Shown here piece after piece: positions 49,591 through 61,735 of a DNA stretch of 64,000 nt. Position numbers and translations under genes: made by a program. How positions within the stretch are numbered: position 1 is the first letter of the stretch; each line of letters starts with the position of its first letter. Source of the DNA: Blasia pusilla (taxonomy: Eukaryota; Marchantiophyta; Marchantiopsida; Blasiales); contig CM114272.1 in the NCBI GenBank assembly GCA_050084515.1, positions 10,664,001-10,728,000 on the forward strand, read 5' to 3'. A model generated the notes under the pieces. The model was not told where the DNA came from, searched no databases, and worked only from the letters and a program-made list of their open reading frames with translations.

Positions 49591-50200
49591 TAACTTAGTA
49601 AACCAGTGTGCGGCCTTGAAAAGGATTAAAGGAAAGTATTATAAAATTACTAAACGCACGTGTGCTTGTGGAGTACACTTGGGCTTAGTAAACCACACCA
49701 ATGTCTGGGAGAATCGGGTTACGTGTTGACCTAGCCTGAAGAAATTTAGAATTTCTTATTCATTTTGTAAATCGACGACCAAAAACTGGCAAAATACAGG
49801 GGTTCAAAATCTTTGTATTTGTATCTTTTTAGCCGGTCGGATTCAAGAAAATATCAAAAATTATTGTCTGGTCTGCAGATACCGGAAATGTACCGGTTCT
49901 CGCCAAAAAACTACCCGGACCCTGAACCACACATATCCCTAGCAATGATGGGGGAAATCCGGGGTTACGAGTATTGCTAGCCGGTTAAATTTGAGAATTT
50001 CCGATTGATTAAAAAGTTGCCTAAAAACCGACTGGAATTCGAGTAGGTCTTTTGTATTTCGTATCTCAAAACCGGTTTAAAATCCGGCATTACCGTTTCC
50101 GATTGGACATTCCCGGCGATGGGCCGCGTCCCGCGAAAAAACTTCCCGAACCCGGATCCGTAGAGCTTAGTAAACCACACATATCCGTAGAGGACATATC
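49591..50200. repeat. diverged repeat of about 240 bp
   Basis: Phrases recur with a period near 240: (TA)AACCACAC.(A)AT(GT/ATCC) at about 49690, 49926 and 50171; GAAATCCGGGGTTACG-like text at 49710 and 49950; CGCCAAAAAACTACCCGGACCC at 49899 and CGCGAAAAAACTTCCCGAACCC at 50134. A related phrase is at about 44690. It looks like part of an old repeat or LTR. Confidence 0.5.
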
Positions 50201-52790
50201 TCTGTTGGTTCGTGCTTTAGTTTCACGCTAACAATTTCTGTGTACTCTTCCCTTCATTTGTGTGTTACGCGCGCAATGCACGCGTGACAAAGTTTCCTAT
50301 TTATATAAAATAATAAAAATATTTTTATATTGAAAAATATTTTATAATATAACTTTTCTATTTTTTTTAAGTTTTGAAAAAGTCAAAAATTTTATTTTTA
50401 AATAATTTTCATTTCTCTTAAATTATTTTATTCCTCCCTAAAAGGAATAAAATCATTTAAGGGAAATGAATATTTTTTAATTAATATTTAATTATCTTTA
50501 ATTAATTTTAATTAAAGATAACATTCTCCTCTTCCATTGGAATTCATTTTCCTTCCCCAAAATATCACATGTGAATTAATACGATTATTTTTGAAAATAA
50601 TGATATTATTCATTTCAAATTTTAAATAGAATTTTTATTTTCTAAAATCTTAGAAGAATAATAATATTTCACTCTTCTAAGTAATTACAATCCTCCATTC
50701 AAATTTAAATGATATCTCAATCCCCTTAGTAGTTTTACCCTTCGATCTATATTATTATTAGCGAACCCCCTCTCGATTCGGATCTCCTCCCCATCCGACA
50801 CGTGTCCATTAAATTCGAATTATTTTTTCTTTGTGCCACCCTAAAGTATGTCTTTTTTCGTTCTTTTGGTCATTTATGGTTGAGGAGAGCTAATGATGGA
50901 GATTTTGAAATCTACACGTGCATAGCGCGGGCACCTCACTAGTAAAATTTAAACAAAATCTACTCCTTTTCCATTAAAATTTATTTTCCCTTTCCATCAT
51001 ATTTGAATTGAGGCACAAATTCTAAAATTTTAGTTATTTATCAAAATTATTTCACTTTATTAATATTTATAATCACCTATTATAATATAAAATAACTTCT
51101 CCTTTTTTTTTTAAAATTCCACTCAAATCCTTATCCTTTTTCTCTGTCCCTATCTATTTCTACCCATCTAATATGACTCAAACGACAAAATTCAAACATG
51201 TTGCCTATTTGTCTTATAATCTCACTATCTTGTCACATTATGCATATGGGGTCGGAAATTATTATATGGATCACTTGATTCGGAGAGGATTTCTTAATCA
51301 TTATAGAGTTGTTAATCACCCCCTTTGTTGTTGGTGTGTTAAGCCGTGACGGGGGTGCCCCCTTTTCTATTTCCAAGCCGATTGTGGCCTTCATGTACTC
51401 GACTCTCCGAAGTCCCCCCTTTTTTTGTATTGCAGATGGGTTTTCCATCACCCACTTTTTATTGAGACCTCTTTCTTTCGCCAAAGAAGAGTGGAAAGCC
51501 TCAATAAAAAAAGGGGGTGATGGAAAACCTATGGGAAGTACAAAAGAGGGAGACACAAAGGGTCGAGTACATGAAGGTCACAACCAGCCCGGAAAGTGGA
51601 TCTTGATTGACCCCATAAATTTTAAATTCTCTTGGCCCCACACCTTTAGACCATCGTCGTCCCCCCAATCGAAAACATGTGTCCTAATAGTCCCCAAAAA
51701 ATTATTTAATCCCACCCAGTCTTACCTGTGAGATGCTATGAAAGTGCACGAGATCTTTTTATCCATACTAAAATAAATCATATGTTGATCCATATTAGAA
51801 ACATGTTTTTAATAGACAGGTGTTGAATGAAAATGAGCATAAAAAACTCAATACATAGATATGGTATATAGAATAGAGATGTAGTGAGATGAGATTTTAA
51901 GAAGTCCCTTTTTTTATTTGGTACTCTCCAACACTTTATGGTTCCTTCTTTTATTCAGGTTGTGCCTTTCCTTTTCTTTGCGACTTGTGGATCACCTCTT
52001 AGGAGTAACGAAGTTGGGCTTAAAGTAACAATATCATCTGTAATTTGATAAATATAGGATCCTTCATCTTTATATGTCTGAGAATACAAAATATGACTAA
52101 ATCACTAGAATATATTACAAATCTTGAAGATACAAAAGGACCTAGTCCATCCATGCGGTCACATTAGAGCTTTGATGAAACTTGAACATGGAGATAATTT
52201 GACATACAAGTATGCGCTATCGTTGCGGCTGCCCAACTATTTGACCACTCAAGAAACTAGGATTAATGACCTTTCTACATTTCTATTACAACAAAAAATT
52301 TGGTGAGGGTGCCAAACCTCTGCAACGCATTAGGGCGCCTCACACCTTGATGGAATATAGGGTTAGATCAATCTAATAAAACTACTCCATACACCACCTA
52401 CGTCATATTACTATGACTCCTTCAACATTTAAATTAGAACCATCAATCTAGGCTACTCCTTCTATAAGGGGATCTATTAGATTAATGGCACACAACAAGA
52501 AGTGGATCTTGAAAATCCAACAATATGACCTACTCTGGTCCCCTTCTCATTTTTCTACCCTCTTTAATAAAGGGTCAAAATAAGTTTTGGAAGTATTTGG
52601 AGGATGGATTTCATGTTTCTAAATATAGGCTAGACCAAGATGAGCAATGGGGTTTGTTTATAGAGCTAGAAGAAGAATTATGTAGCTTAGGCAATACATT
52701 TGAAAGTTTGAAATGTTTTATGGAAGAGACTATACTTCTCTAATTATATAATTGGAAGAAACCAAAGTTCTTTGATTAAAGATTTCCGGG
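50201..52790. other. AT-rich region without recognised genes
   Basis: 50280-51230 is strongly AT-rich and includes an imperfect hairpin at about 50396-50476. 51386-51579 is a longer foldback listed separately. Frames at 52124-52306 and 52525-52743 are short and unrecognised. Confidence 0.5.
51386..51579. repeat. foldback (hairpin) of about 190 bp
   Basis: The left arm GGCCTTCATGTACTCGAC... through GGTTTTCCATCACCC and TTTTTATTGAG pairs with CTCAATAAAAAAAGGGGGTG and GATGGAAAACC...GTCGAGTACATGAAGG on the right. Arms are about 85-90 bp with a short central loop. It could be a foldback transposable element or a hairpin small-RNA precursor. Confidence 0.75.
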
Positions 52791-52930
52791 AGCAAACCCG
52801 CTCAGGCACGCCCAGAGCCCGTCAAATGGTGGCCCAGCTCACCACGTGCGGGCCTTGCGTAGGCCTGGCCGTGGGCCACAAGACCGGTGCGGGCCTCGGC
52901 CAGCCTAGATGCTTGCTACAAGCTCAGTGA

Positions 52931-53785
52931 TGTCGCGACCCTCATAACCAAACAACACCAAATAGGCGCCAAGCGGAACATCAGAACTCAAGTGGACTCA
53001 CGCTGCAATGTTTGCGCTTTGGAGAGGCGTTTGGAAAGGTCTCTTGGAAAAGTCCAAGAAACGAAACGCGGAACAAAGTTATGCATTTTGTGCGTTAGTG
53101 GTCGCGACCAGGAAACCTAGACCAAACGCGAACCAAGACTTGAGATGAGTTGAGTCTTGGAAGGTTGGTTGCCAAGGAGGTGAGAACCAGTTTTGGAACA
53201 CGACTAGCGTTTGGGGAATTTGAATGTGTTTTAGACCATAACGTTTAGCCTCAAGATGCATTCGGGACAAGTAAGCACGAGTTGGAAAGCTTATTTTAAG
53301 ATGCTTCCAACGCACCAAAGATCTTAGCAAACGCATAAGTACAAACTGAGATATTGGCTGAAAAAAAACTATGAGAGCAATCGGGTTGAGGGCCAATTGG
53401 AGAGGCTCGGGTGTTGTTCCCTAAAGATAGGGGGAACCCGGAGATCCCCATAAGTACTAGTAAGGGAGGAGTCTCTCCAAGATGTCTTGGAACACGAATC
53501 GCCACTTTAAGCGCCAAACGGCGTCTTAGAGGCACAGGATGGAACCGACCAAAAAGTCTGTCCCAAGTCTTGTGAGACTTTCCCGTGTTGTAAACCGCGA
53601 AACTAGGAAGGTCGAGCTTGATGAGAGACCAAGACGAGAACTCAGAAAGTTAGCCCGCTGATTGATCCAAGACTCGACTAACCAGAGTGCGTGTTTGGAT
53701 GCAGATCAACGTTGAGAACATGACCTACTGAACGCACGCTTCCGCAACAACAAGATTAACGTTCAAGGAGAGTAGGCGCACGACA
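52931..53785 (-). repeat. solo LTR, family S, copy 2, minus orientation
   Basis: 855 bp whose reverse complement matches 43129-44130 (for example CGCCTACTCTCCTTGAACGT near one end and GAGGGTCGCGACA at the other). Flanks AGTGA (52926-52930) and AGCGA (53786-53790) fit a 5 bp target duplication with one later mutation. It is shorter than the other two by about 140 bp. Confidence 0.85.
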
Positions 53786-53822
53786 AGCGAGCTCGGATGC
53801 AAGCCCAACATGATAGTTGGAC

Positions 53823-55250
53823 ACATGATTTTGCATTAGAAAGAGGTCGGCTATGCTCCCATAAGTCCTCATGTTAAAGGGTGGTGATGGTATCATTTGG
53901 AAAGATCATTTGCAGAATTATGTTATGCGCCTACTCCTCTTGAACGTCAATCTCAGATGTTGCAAAAACGTACTTTCAATAGGTCAAGCTCACTTTGCTG
54001 ATCTGAACCCAAGCACACTCTTCTTAGTCTTGGTTTGAGTTAACCAACCTTCCAACTTCCCAAGCTCTCAACTCGGTCCATTCATCAAGCTCAACATGTC
54101 TTAACTCCTCACTTCCCAATACGGCCAAGTCATTCTAGACTTGGGACAAACTTTCTAGATAGTCCAGTCAACTAAAACAACGCTTGCACATCTAGTGGCT
54201 CCAACCATCTAATGAATGAGTCCTTAGTTGAGACCCAAGAAATGAGTCACAAGTTGTCAAGTTGGAAACCAAGGGTGACTTCCGAAATTCACTCCTTTGG
54301 AGTGAGCTTGGTATTCACACCCTTACGCCGATCTCCCGATCCATTCAATACCGTTGGTTTGCCTTGTGGCTGCCTAAAGTAGAGTTTAGGTCCCAAGCAC
54401 CCTAAGAGAGTCTCTCTCTAATATATAATTTTTCAGTTTTCCGCCCTCCCCCCACCTTTGGGATAGTACTCTTGGGCCGCTCTTTTTGGAACTAAATCCA
54501 ATTATCCTTCCAATATTTTTGGGATTGTTTCTCAATCTCTGCTTATGTGTTTGTCTAGATAGTTGGTGTTTAAATTTGGATGAGATTTCCAATGCCACCT
54601 TACTTGTCCCGAACGCACCTGAGATCTGGCCGTTATGACCTAAAACATAGTGAAACACCAAGCGCTAATCAATATCCAATTTTGATCCTCATCCTCTTTG
54701 GCAAGCCACTCTTCTTAAACTCAACTCTTCTCAAGTCTTGGATCACGTTTTGTCCAGATTTCCTCAGTCTCGACCATGAACCCATAAATGATCAACCTTG
54801 CTCGCGTCTCACATCTCATGTCTCCTTCAAGAGACTTTTCCGACATGCATCTACCCTACTGTGAGATTCTTGATTTTTTGCATTAGCGCATGTCTGGTTA
54901 TGAGGGTCACGACAAATTATGTGCCATATCATCTTTAGAATGTTGATGGAAGTTTTAATCTGACCTTAGCAATGGTTCTTACGGGCATAAGATGTTATGT
55001 AAGTTACGGGAGCAATTAGGATGCTAGTCTATGATGGACGCTCAAGACGTTGGCATATGTCGTATTTGATACTCCCTCTTGGGTTGGTTCCTCAAGGATG
55101 TTGGTTTTTTCCTAGATATGTATAGGTTTCATAGACACATTACAAGATGACTCTTGATATGATGGATTGTAGGAAGGTGAGTAGCCAAATAAACCCTTTG
55201 GAGATTCAAGTATACCTTCACTATTGATGGGGCTTGCTCATGTGTGTGTG
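53823..55250 (+). mobile_element. gypsy DNMT/PHD element copy 4, 3' fragment split by a solo LTR
   Basis: HMILH at about 53823 and VLMLKGGDGIIWKDHLQN before 53916 match the integrase tail of copies 1-3. After the solo LTR the sequence continues with the NVDG...LTLAMVL equivalent and a decayed PHD finger (RRWHMSYLTPPLGLVPQGCW, most Cys lost), ending near the stop at about 55125. A few hundred bases of 3' sequence follow. The terminal repeat is not recognisable. Confidence 0.65.
53921..54914 (+). repeat. solo LTR, family S, copy 3 (target duplication AATTA)
   Basis: 994 bp starting TGTTATGCGCCTACTCC and ending GAGGGTCACGACA, flanked by AATTA at 53916-53920 and 54915-54919. It aligns along its length with 43129-44130. 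It sits inside gypsy copy 4 and is only 135 bp from an oppositely oriented sister LTR. Confidence 0.92.
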
Positions 55251-55499
55251 TGCGGGTTAAGGGGCTCACTTCCTAGCTCATTTCAACCTTTTTTTGTTAC
55301 ACCACTAACCTTATCATAGAGATGTGGTTCCTTAAGGGCCTCTACCAACCATTTGTGGTTGGTATGACACACTCTAAGTGTTCTTAGAGCCTAGATTCTA
55401 TAGGAGTGCATCTAGCGTGTTGTCCATTTGCTCGGGGGGGTCACTATATGGAGGGCTCTACATCACCTGCAACGTTTTAGGGTCTAGACCCCCTAACTT

Positions 55500-55735
55500 A
55501 TAAGTGAAATAATATTTTTTTCTCACCCTTATGTATTTTAAAGGAATCATTTTTCATTTTTGGTACCCCTAAAATTCTTTAAGTAAAGCAATCACTTGAA
55601 ATAAATAAGACCTTCAAAGAAAAGAAAAGTACCAAGTTAAGTTAACACCCAACATGTTGTCCTTACATTATGATAGAGGGGAATTGAACCCCTAATTGAG
55701 CAAGAGGCTCAATCAGCCAAATTGTCATCCCCCTA
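55500..55735 (-). mobile_element. possible tRNA-derived SINE
   Basis: On the minus strand TGGCTGATTGAG resembles a pol III A box. 29 bases later GGTTCAATTCC resembles a B box inside an AGGGGTTCAATTCCCCT T-arm-like hairpin (about 55675-55700). The sequence runs on to an A-rich end (GAAAAAAATATTATTTC) near 55510. The flanks do not fold into a full tRNA. Target duplications were not identified. Confidence 0.35.
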
Positions 55736-55956
55736 GCCTACTCCCTCCCTTTATCCTACTCAAAATTCAAGAGTGTCAAGTACACTCTAAGCACACTCCA
55801 TAAAAATATTTAATTTAACATATCTCAAACATAAAAAAACTCACCAAGATCAACTCACACTCTGAATATATGTAGTCAATGCATGTAAGTCAACTGAATC
55901 AAGTATATATATTCTATTTTGTACCCCTGATTTTATTGTCAAATTCACATTAGAGA

Positions 55957-57526
55957 TCACATTTCAATATTAATCCATTGCACATCTATTGCATCATAAC
56001 TGAACAAGGTTTTGGTGTTATCATGGTCAAAAGACTTGTACCAATTACACATAATACGACAAATACTTCCCTTTTGTCCAAGAGGAGGTATAGGCATGTT
56101 TAACAAGTCCAAGGCCCTACGACGTCTTGACCAATGTGAACCATTCTTTTGAATCATAAACACAGTACGCCCAAACCAATACTCTTTTTTTGCAACTCCT
56201 GCCTCCACTGCAAGTTGTGTCGCTTTTCCCTTCCTTTTCTTTGACTTTTTTGATCTTGTGGAAGGGCCAAAATTTGCTGTAGATTCAAAAAAAACTGCAA
56301 TATCACTACCAACATCAACCAAACAAGTTGGGCAATTAGGATCACGTTCCTTTCCCTTACCAGTATTGTAATAAGTCTTTTGGGCTATTCGAGTTAGACT
56401 ATCCTTTGACATGAAAGGATTGCAAGACAATTGACTTACAAGGGTGGATTTATAGATAATCTTGCCCTCATAAATTACAGTAGGCAGTATTGCATGGGGA
56501 ATTGCCACATTAGTGAGTTCTGCTTGAACAGATGCAAACACATGCCTTACTTCATGTCCTAATACCTCTATTTCAATGGATTTGGGATCAATGTTAATAT
56601 CTGCTCTCTTCGTTATCTATTATGAAAGGTACATAGATATCACAACTTTCCTCTACAACCCAAGAATCAATATGGTTCAAATCTTCCTCAGGGTCCTCAA
56701 ACTCTAAGAACTCCCGAGTTGGGTGCTCATATATTGGAGACACTATTGTGGATCGGTTATCTTCATGTTCTTCAACATCATCACATGACACTACTTCCCT
56801 TATTGAAGCTGAATGAGGCCATGTCTCGACCTCCACATCCCATGGATGCATCCACCACCTTCTCTTTGCAATTGGCAAGGAACTCCTTGGAGACATGTTT
56901 TGCAACCTCAAAAGCTCTTTTGCTGCATCCAACCCTTATTTAAGAGCATCAACAACTAACTCATTAGTCCCAACCAATGAATAATCAAATAGATTCGGAT
57001 CCTGGTCTCTTTCACCAAGAGGATGCAGTTTTGCCCAAATATGATCTTGCTTATGATGTGAACGACGTATCTTTAATCCATTTGGTCCATACTCTAGGCC
57101 AGCTAGTCGATTCACTACTACTGCACTATCTAGTAGAGATCCAAAGTCATAGTTTCTTTCATGACCACTCATGCCACCTACCTTGCTGAAAAAAATCTCA
57201 CAACAATCAGATCCCAGCAAGTGAAATGGAACTTGAAGATATGGAAACTTGTCTCAAAATGCACAAACTAAGAGTACAATGAAATGGCAAGACATGTTGA
57301 TATCATGGAAATCTTGAATAGAGATCATATTATTTTCTGTGACACATCCGGTATTCCCTGTCACAGAATGGTCACCGTACTTCCACCATAGCCTCCACAA
57401 ACGGAGAAACCAAGATACCTTAGATGCCAATACTATACGAGTTCTCAAGTCATGCTTCATAGAGAAGAAAATATTGATGTAATCTGCACAAATCTCAAGG
57501 TACAACTTAGTCCCAAATTTGTGCAA
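55957..57526 (-). pseudogene. unrecognised transposase-like protein in three or four exons or fragments
   Basis: Minus-strand frames follow one another. 57526-57254 has MKHDLRTRIVLASKVSWFLR and DFHDINMSCHFIVLLVCAF. 57220-56936 has FHLLGSDCCEIFFSKVGGMS and a helical part with NRLAGLEYGPNGLKI. 56932-56594 is acidic. 56541-55957 has PFMSKDSLTRIAQKTYYN, a SRSKKSKKRKGK basic tract and SHWSRRRRALDLL. The GSD.CE.FFS..GG block resembles the C-terminal part of P-element/THAP9-like nucleases by eye only. The family is not identified. Stops separate the pieces, some of which may be introns. Confidence 0.4.
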
Positions 57527-57604
57527 AATCTTACACGTGAAATATGTAATGAGACTATAGTCCCATTGTGCTTACCTACAAAATTTCTCTATCGTATTCA
57601 TTAA

Positions 57605-58298
57605 TTAAACCCAAGAGATATGTGGATAATCTGTAGTGCCTAGTGTGGGGACAACTGGATGATCATGGCAATAGATCATCCATCTGATCTCATTATGTGC
57701 AACATGACGCCAGGATTCTCTGCCAAGTGCAAAACCTTCCTCCTTGCTCGCTGCCAAGCAACCCAAATGCCATGTCTTCGGACATCTCAAACATTGGACG
57801 ACGTTTGCTAGATGCTCGTTGCGATGCGGCATGTTGCATGCCACACATATATGGAGAGGGCAACACTGCACATCAAGTGACAAGCATCCATAAGAAGAAA
57901 CGAACACAGAAAGGTTGGGGGCACTGTCTTATATTAGTTTGAATGGAAGCCATTCTACCACACTTGAAACATTTGTATGTCCCCGAGGTACACTTTGGAC
58001 AATACCAAGGGTCGCTCACCTTGTCCTTTGGAATGACCACAGTAGGGCAATGAGACACCGTCTGGCCAACTCTACGAACATGGTGAAATTTTTGATGGCA
58101 AAGCCCATCACAAATCACTAGATCTCCATGCAAATTGCAAATAGCACACAAATGAGGATTGCATTGTCGCAACTTAATATTTGAGAATAGCGGAATTTTT
58201 GGCAACCTCATGCTCATGTTCTTCCTAGAGTGTGGATTATTCTTGGCTTGCCCCTTGTACCTTGCCGTTATGGCTACTAGACATTTAAACATGGACAC
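57605..58298 (-). pseudogene. EDM2-like PHD/zinc-finger cluster
   Basis: The minus-strand frame 58298-57873 contains CAICNLHGDLVICDGLC, KFHH, DPWYCPKC and YKCFKCGRM. After a frame change at about 57890, ICVACNMPHRNEHLANVVQC, LRCPKTWHLGCL and MIYCHDHPVVPTLGT follow. This order (PHD, C..C-rich extension, second finger, then an IYC..H tail) is that of the tandem fingers in plant EDM2-type proteins. It lies upstream of, and on the same strand as, the transposase-like pieces 79 bp away, so it may be part of the same gene. The frame change may mark a splice or decay. Confidence 0.55.
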
Positions 58299-60380
58299 TG
58301 AATTAGTTATAACTTAACCAAATAGAAGATATAGGCATGCATAATTGTAGACAAACTAAAAGACTTAAAAGTCAATTTCTTAGAACTCAACTAAATACCA
58401 ACTCTCAAAAAAATAAACTATGCATGAAAAGGAAGTAGAATCCTTCCTAGCGTAGTTCTGAATGCCTGCTGCAAACGCTTTGAAATGTATGTCTGATAAC
58501 ACACAATGTAGCATAAGCATAGAATAACTGTTTTTGCTAGCTCGAGAGAAGAAATAGGCTACAGACATAAACTCAAAATCCCCACATGTTGAACACACAT
58601 GAAAGATAGGTTGGATAGTTACATAAGACCACATTACCAATCTGTGCCCTTGTGACCGGTGTGGAGAATAGTATCCACGAAAACTGCCGAGGCTTTGGGC
58701 AAGGAATCAAGGCTATTGAATGTGTTGAACAATTCTGTTGCTACCAAAATGAGAGAAAGAAAGATTGTACTATTAAGAAGTGCTTGTCACCCTGCGAGGA
58801 CGAAAAGGGTATCACCACGACTCAAATAGAGGATAGATAGAGCGGGATGGGTAGGAAAAGCAACCGACCTCCTTTGTCAATGTCTGAGAACAAGAATCTA
58901 CGGACAATCTGATGTAATATTGGGAGAGGGAGAAGAAGAGTGTGAGGATGGGATAGCTAAAGCACGCTCACCAGGAAAAAGTGGCCGGACGCGTGAGAGT
59001 TGCAACGGCAGTGGGAGCAACCACAAAGGGCAGAATCCTTGAGAGAGATATGGTGATATCAATTTTCTTCCCAAGCTTTTCCTTCTTCACTTTGATCCCG
59101 AATGAAGCCAGAGCGACATTCCCTTCTTGCGTGAAGACTCTTCACCAGAACAACTCAAAGGCCGCAATTCATCTAATGGAAAAGCGTGCAGCATGTAGTT
59201 GTCAAACGCATGGTAGAACATCTCCCATACCCACATCAATCGAGTTCAAATTCAGATGAATTTCACCACTCCCGGAAAAAGTCCCTAAAGTGGCACAACG
59301 CACAAATAGAGGACTGGAGATCCCATCCAATAAAAAAAACAAGTGGGGCTCAAAGAGCCAACTAGGTTTAGGGCCACAACCAGCATGACTGAAAAGAAAA
59401 AGGGGATCCCTCAACAAGATAACTTCACCAACAGCGGAATACACAAGGAATGATTGAGTGAACTGATGTTTTGTCCTGAAGAACCAAGATGGCCATTGGA
59501 CTTTAATCACAATACTTGTAGCGCCACTGCATGCCAGCTCAGAAAAGACAAGTGATCACAAGAGAAGTCAGTGCTTTCCCAAGAAGCTAACTGTTCCAAA
59601 TGTTCAACTCCGGCAACCTCACACTAATGAATGAATTTAGCAAATTAAACCTCCCCCCCACAGGGAATGTACTCACTTTCAATCAGAGCAGGGCTATAGG
59701 AAGAGGTCACAAAAGTCCAATCTTATGCTCTCATGATAGCTACAATTGAAAAGATGGGGTTGGCTCTTCAAACGTATGAAGGACCTCACTCTTTTAGAGT
59801 GGGCTCTAGAAGAATTCAGGGAAGTCCATGGTAGAATTCTCAAGGTAGTTGCAATATAAAAGATAGTTCTCTTCATTGTCCAGTACCCGTGATAATTGGA
59901 ATTGGCAATCCATTCTCCAAGAAACGCAACCGAACCTCTCATCCAAGAGCCCCACCACAACCGAAGCATAGATCAACAGGCTGAACTTCTTGCACGGGCT
60001 TTGAGCTCTAATCTCACCCCAAGATAATGCAAACTCGTTCCTTCAGTGCCTGTTTTCTTCCGAATTCATTCTTCACTCCAGGCTCTACAATCAGAATGCT
60101 TCATTCTTGGTCACAGAGCGCCATTAGCGCCCTGGATTTACAATATGCCCGCGCACAGAAACCGTGGTAATCGCCCACATCCCTGGGGAGGAAAAGCTTG
60201 GAATACCAATAGCGCAATGGTTTCAGCCTCAGCCATCCCATTCGATTCTACGCATGCTCGATTCCCCCCCCCGGAATTACAATCTATGTCGCTGCATAAA
60301 CAGTTCCCTTTAGTCCGTCCACACACATCCTCAAGAGCCACCACAATCTCCGATCGTGAAGAGAGGCTCAAGAGCTTAGG
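58299..60380. other. no gene recognised
   Basis: Only short frames without recognised domains (for example about 102 codons at 59510-59202, minus). The last part is the upstream region of the phytocyanin-like gene. Confidence 0.45.
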
Positions 60381-60385
60381 ATCAT

Positions 60386-60399
60386 AGAGAGAGAGAGAG

Positions 60400-60479
<80 letters not shown>
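60386..60479. repeat. (GA)n microsatellite upstream of the phytocyanin-like start
   Basis: Two GA tracts, about 14 and 77 bp, end 33 bases before the ATG at 60512. GA-rich leaders are frequent in plant genes and bind GAGA-type factors; a regulatory role here is inference. Confidence 0.95.
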
Positions 60480-60481
<2 letters not shown>

Positions 60482-60511
60482 GCTAAAGGAGGAGGAGAAA
60501 GAACGAAAAGA

Positions 60512-61330
60512 GTGATGGAGATTTCCGAGTTGAGGATTGCAAGATGGGTGGCGCTCTGCCTTACTCTCAATGTAGCGGCCAAGATAGTGGGGGTTGTGGT
60601 GTACGGGAAGACGTATATAGTGGGCGACAAGACGGGGTGGACGTACATCAATGCCACCAGTGGAAAGCCTACGGATTATGCAGGTTGGGTTGCAAAGTAC
60701 GTCTTCCTTGTCAACAACGTGCTAGGTATGCAGGTCTTCTCCCTACAAGATTGCTCAATGTTGCATGTCTTGGCCCCAGTTCCACACATTGCTGCCAGCG
60801 TTGTGTGGGGAAAGTACTATTGTGAAATGTTCGTGCTGCATGCTTGTCACACTCCTAGCTTGATTGGGAGACTGATCTATTGTCTTGGATGGGTTCTTCA
60901 TTGCAATGCATAGTTCAATTATGAGCCCAACAAACAGAATCCGTACTCCTTCGACAATGCTGATGCTTGGGCGGCTTTGAAATTTTTGAGATCCCAGTTG
61001 CTTGACGACGGAAGCTATGGGTTTTCTCAAGTACGGGTTCATATTGCTGTGCTCGAGACGCTTATTGTTTTGGGAGAGAGGTTCTTGCACTTCTTCTTCT
61101 TCGTATTCTGACTACTCCTTAGTATTTGCTACGGAGAGAGAGAGAGAGAGATTGGGCGGGCGAGGCTGCAAGAAATGACAATTTACCTTCGTTATGTTGT
61201 CCTTGTGTTGAAATTGCAGTGATACTTGCCATACGAGGGATCCTACGACTTCACCAGCGGAATCTACTGCAAACAAGGCCAAAAATTTAGAATCTACACT
61301 GTCCATTCCTCGTCCGTTCCTGTCGGTGAG
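60512..61330 (+). pseudogene. phytocyanin-like (early nodulin-like) protein gene, probably broken
   Basis: MEISELRIARWVALCLTLNV is a likely signal peptide. TYIVGDKTGWTYINATSGK and YAGWVAKYVFLVNNVL are the first half of a plastocyanin-like fold. The continuation FNYEPNKQNPYSFDNADAW starts at 60916 after an AG, and LPYEGSYDFTSGIYCKQGQK lies at 61225-61285 after another AG. Phases do not fit: the first join needs a one-base shift and a TGA opens the third exon. The usual copper His after FNY is absent (Asn), as in early nodulin-like proteins. Such proteins are secreted and often GPI-anchored. Confidence 0.6.
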
Positions 61331-61516
61331 ACTCTCTGCTTCAAGATGGGCCGCCTTTTGAATCGTGCCAAGAAAACCCCACTACCCACTGTTCTGAGGA
61401 GTGTTGGGTCCCCTTACCCCTCCCTGCTCCCGAATCCCACCGGCAGTGTCTCCGTTTCCTTCATGGAAACACAAGACTGTCGTGGAGGTGATGATAGTCT
61501 TGTGTGGAGGAGCTTC

Positions 61517-61520
<4 letters not shown>

Positions 61521-61574
<54 letters not shown>
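61521..61574. repeat. (AG)27 microsatellite
   Basis: 54 bp of uninterrupted AG, 3' of the phytocyanin-like exons. A shorter GA tract lies at about 61135-61151. Confidence 0.95.
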
Positions 61575-61576
<2 letters not shown>

Positions 61577-61735
61577 GCCTCAAGAAAATGTGGACCTTTC
61601 GCAATCTGCCTTGCTAATCCAGATCTTGAGATAGCAAAAGCATGCCGTGACACCACTTCCAATTGCGTATGGGCTCGTGCATTCAATAAGCTCCCGTGTT
61701 GAATCAAAGAAGGAAGGCATGCAAATGTAGAAATG

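Noticed and set aside
55660-55740. tRNA gene on the minus strand
   Set aside because: A and B box-like motifs and a T-arm exist, but no matching acceptor stem or normal D arm is found; a SINE is more likely.
61226-61702. 158-codon frame continuing past the phytocyanin-like exon through (AG)n
   Set aside because: Only its first 30 or so residues match the family; the rest is microsatellite and chance sequence.
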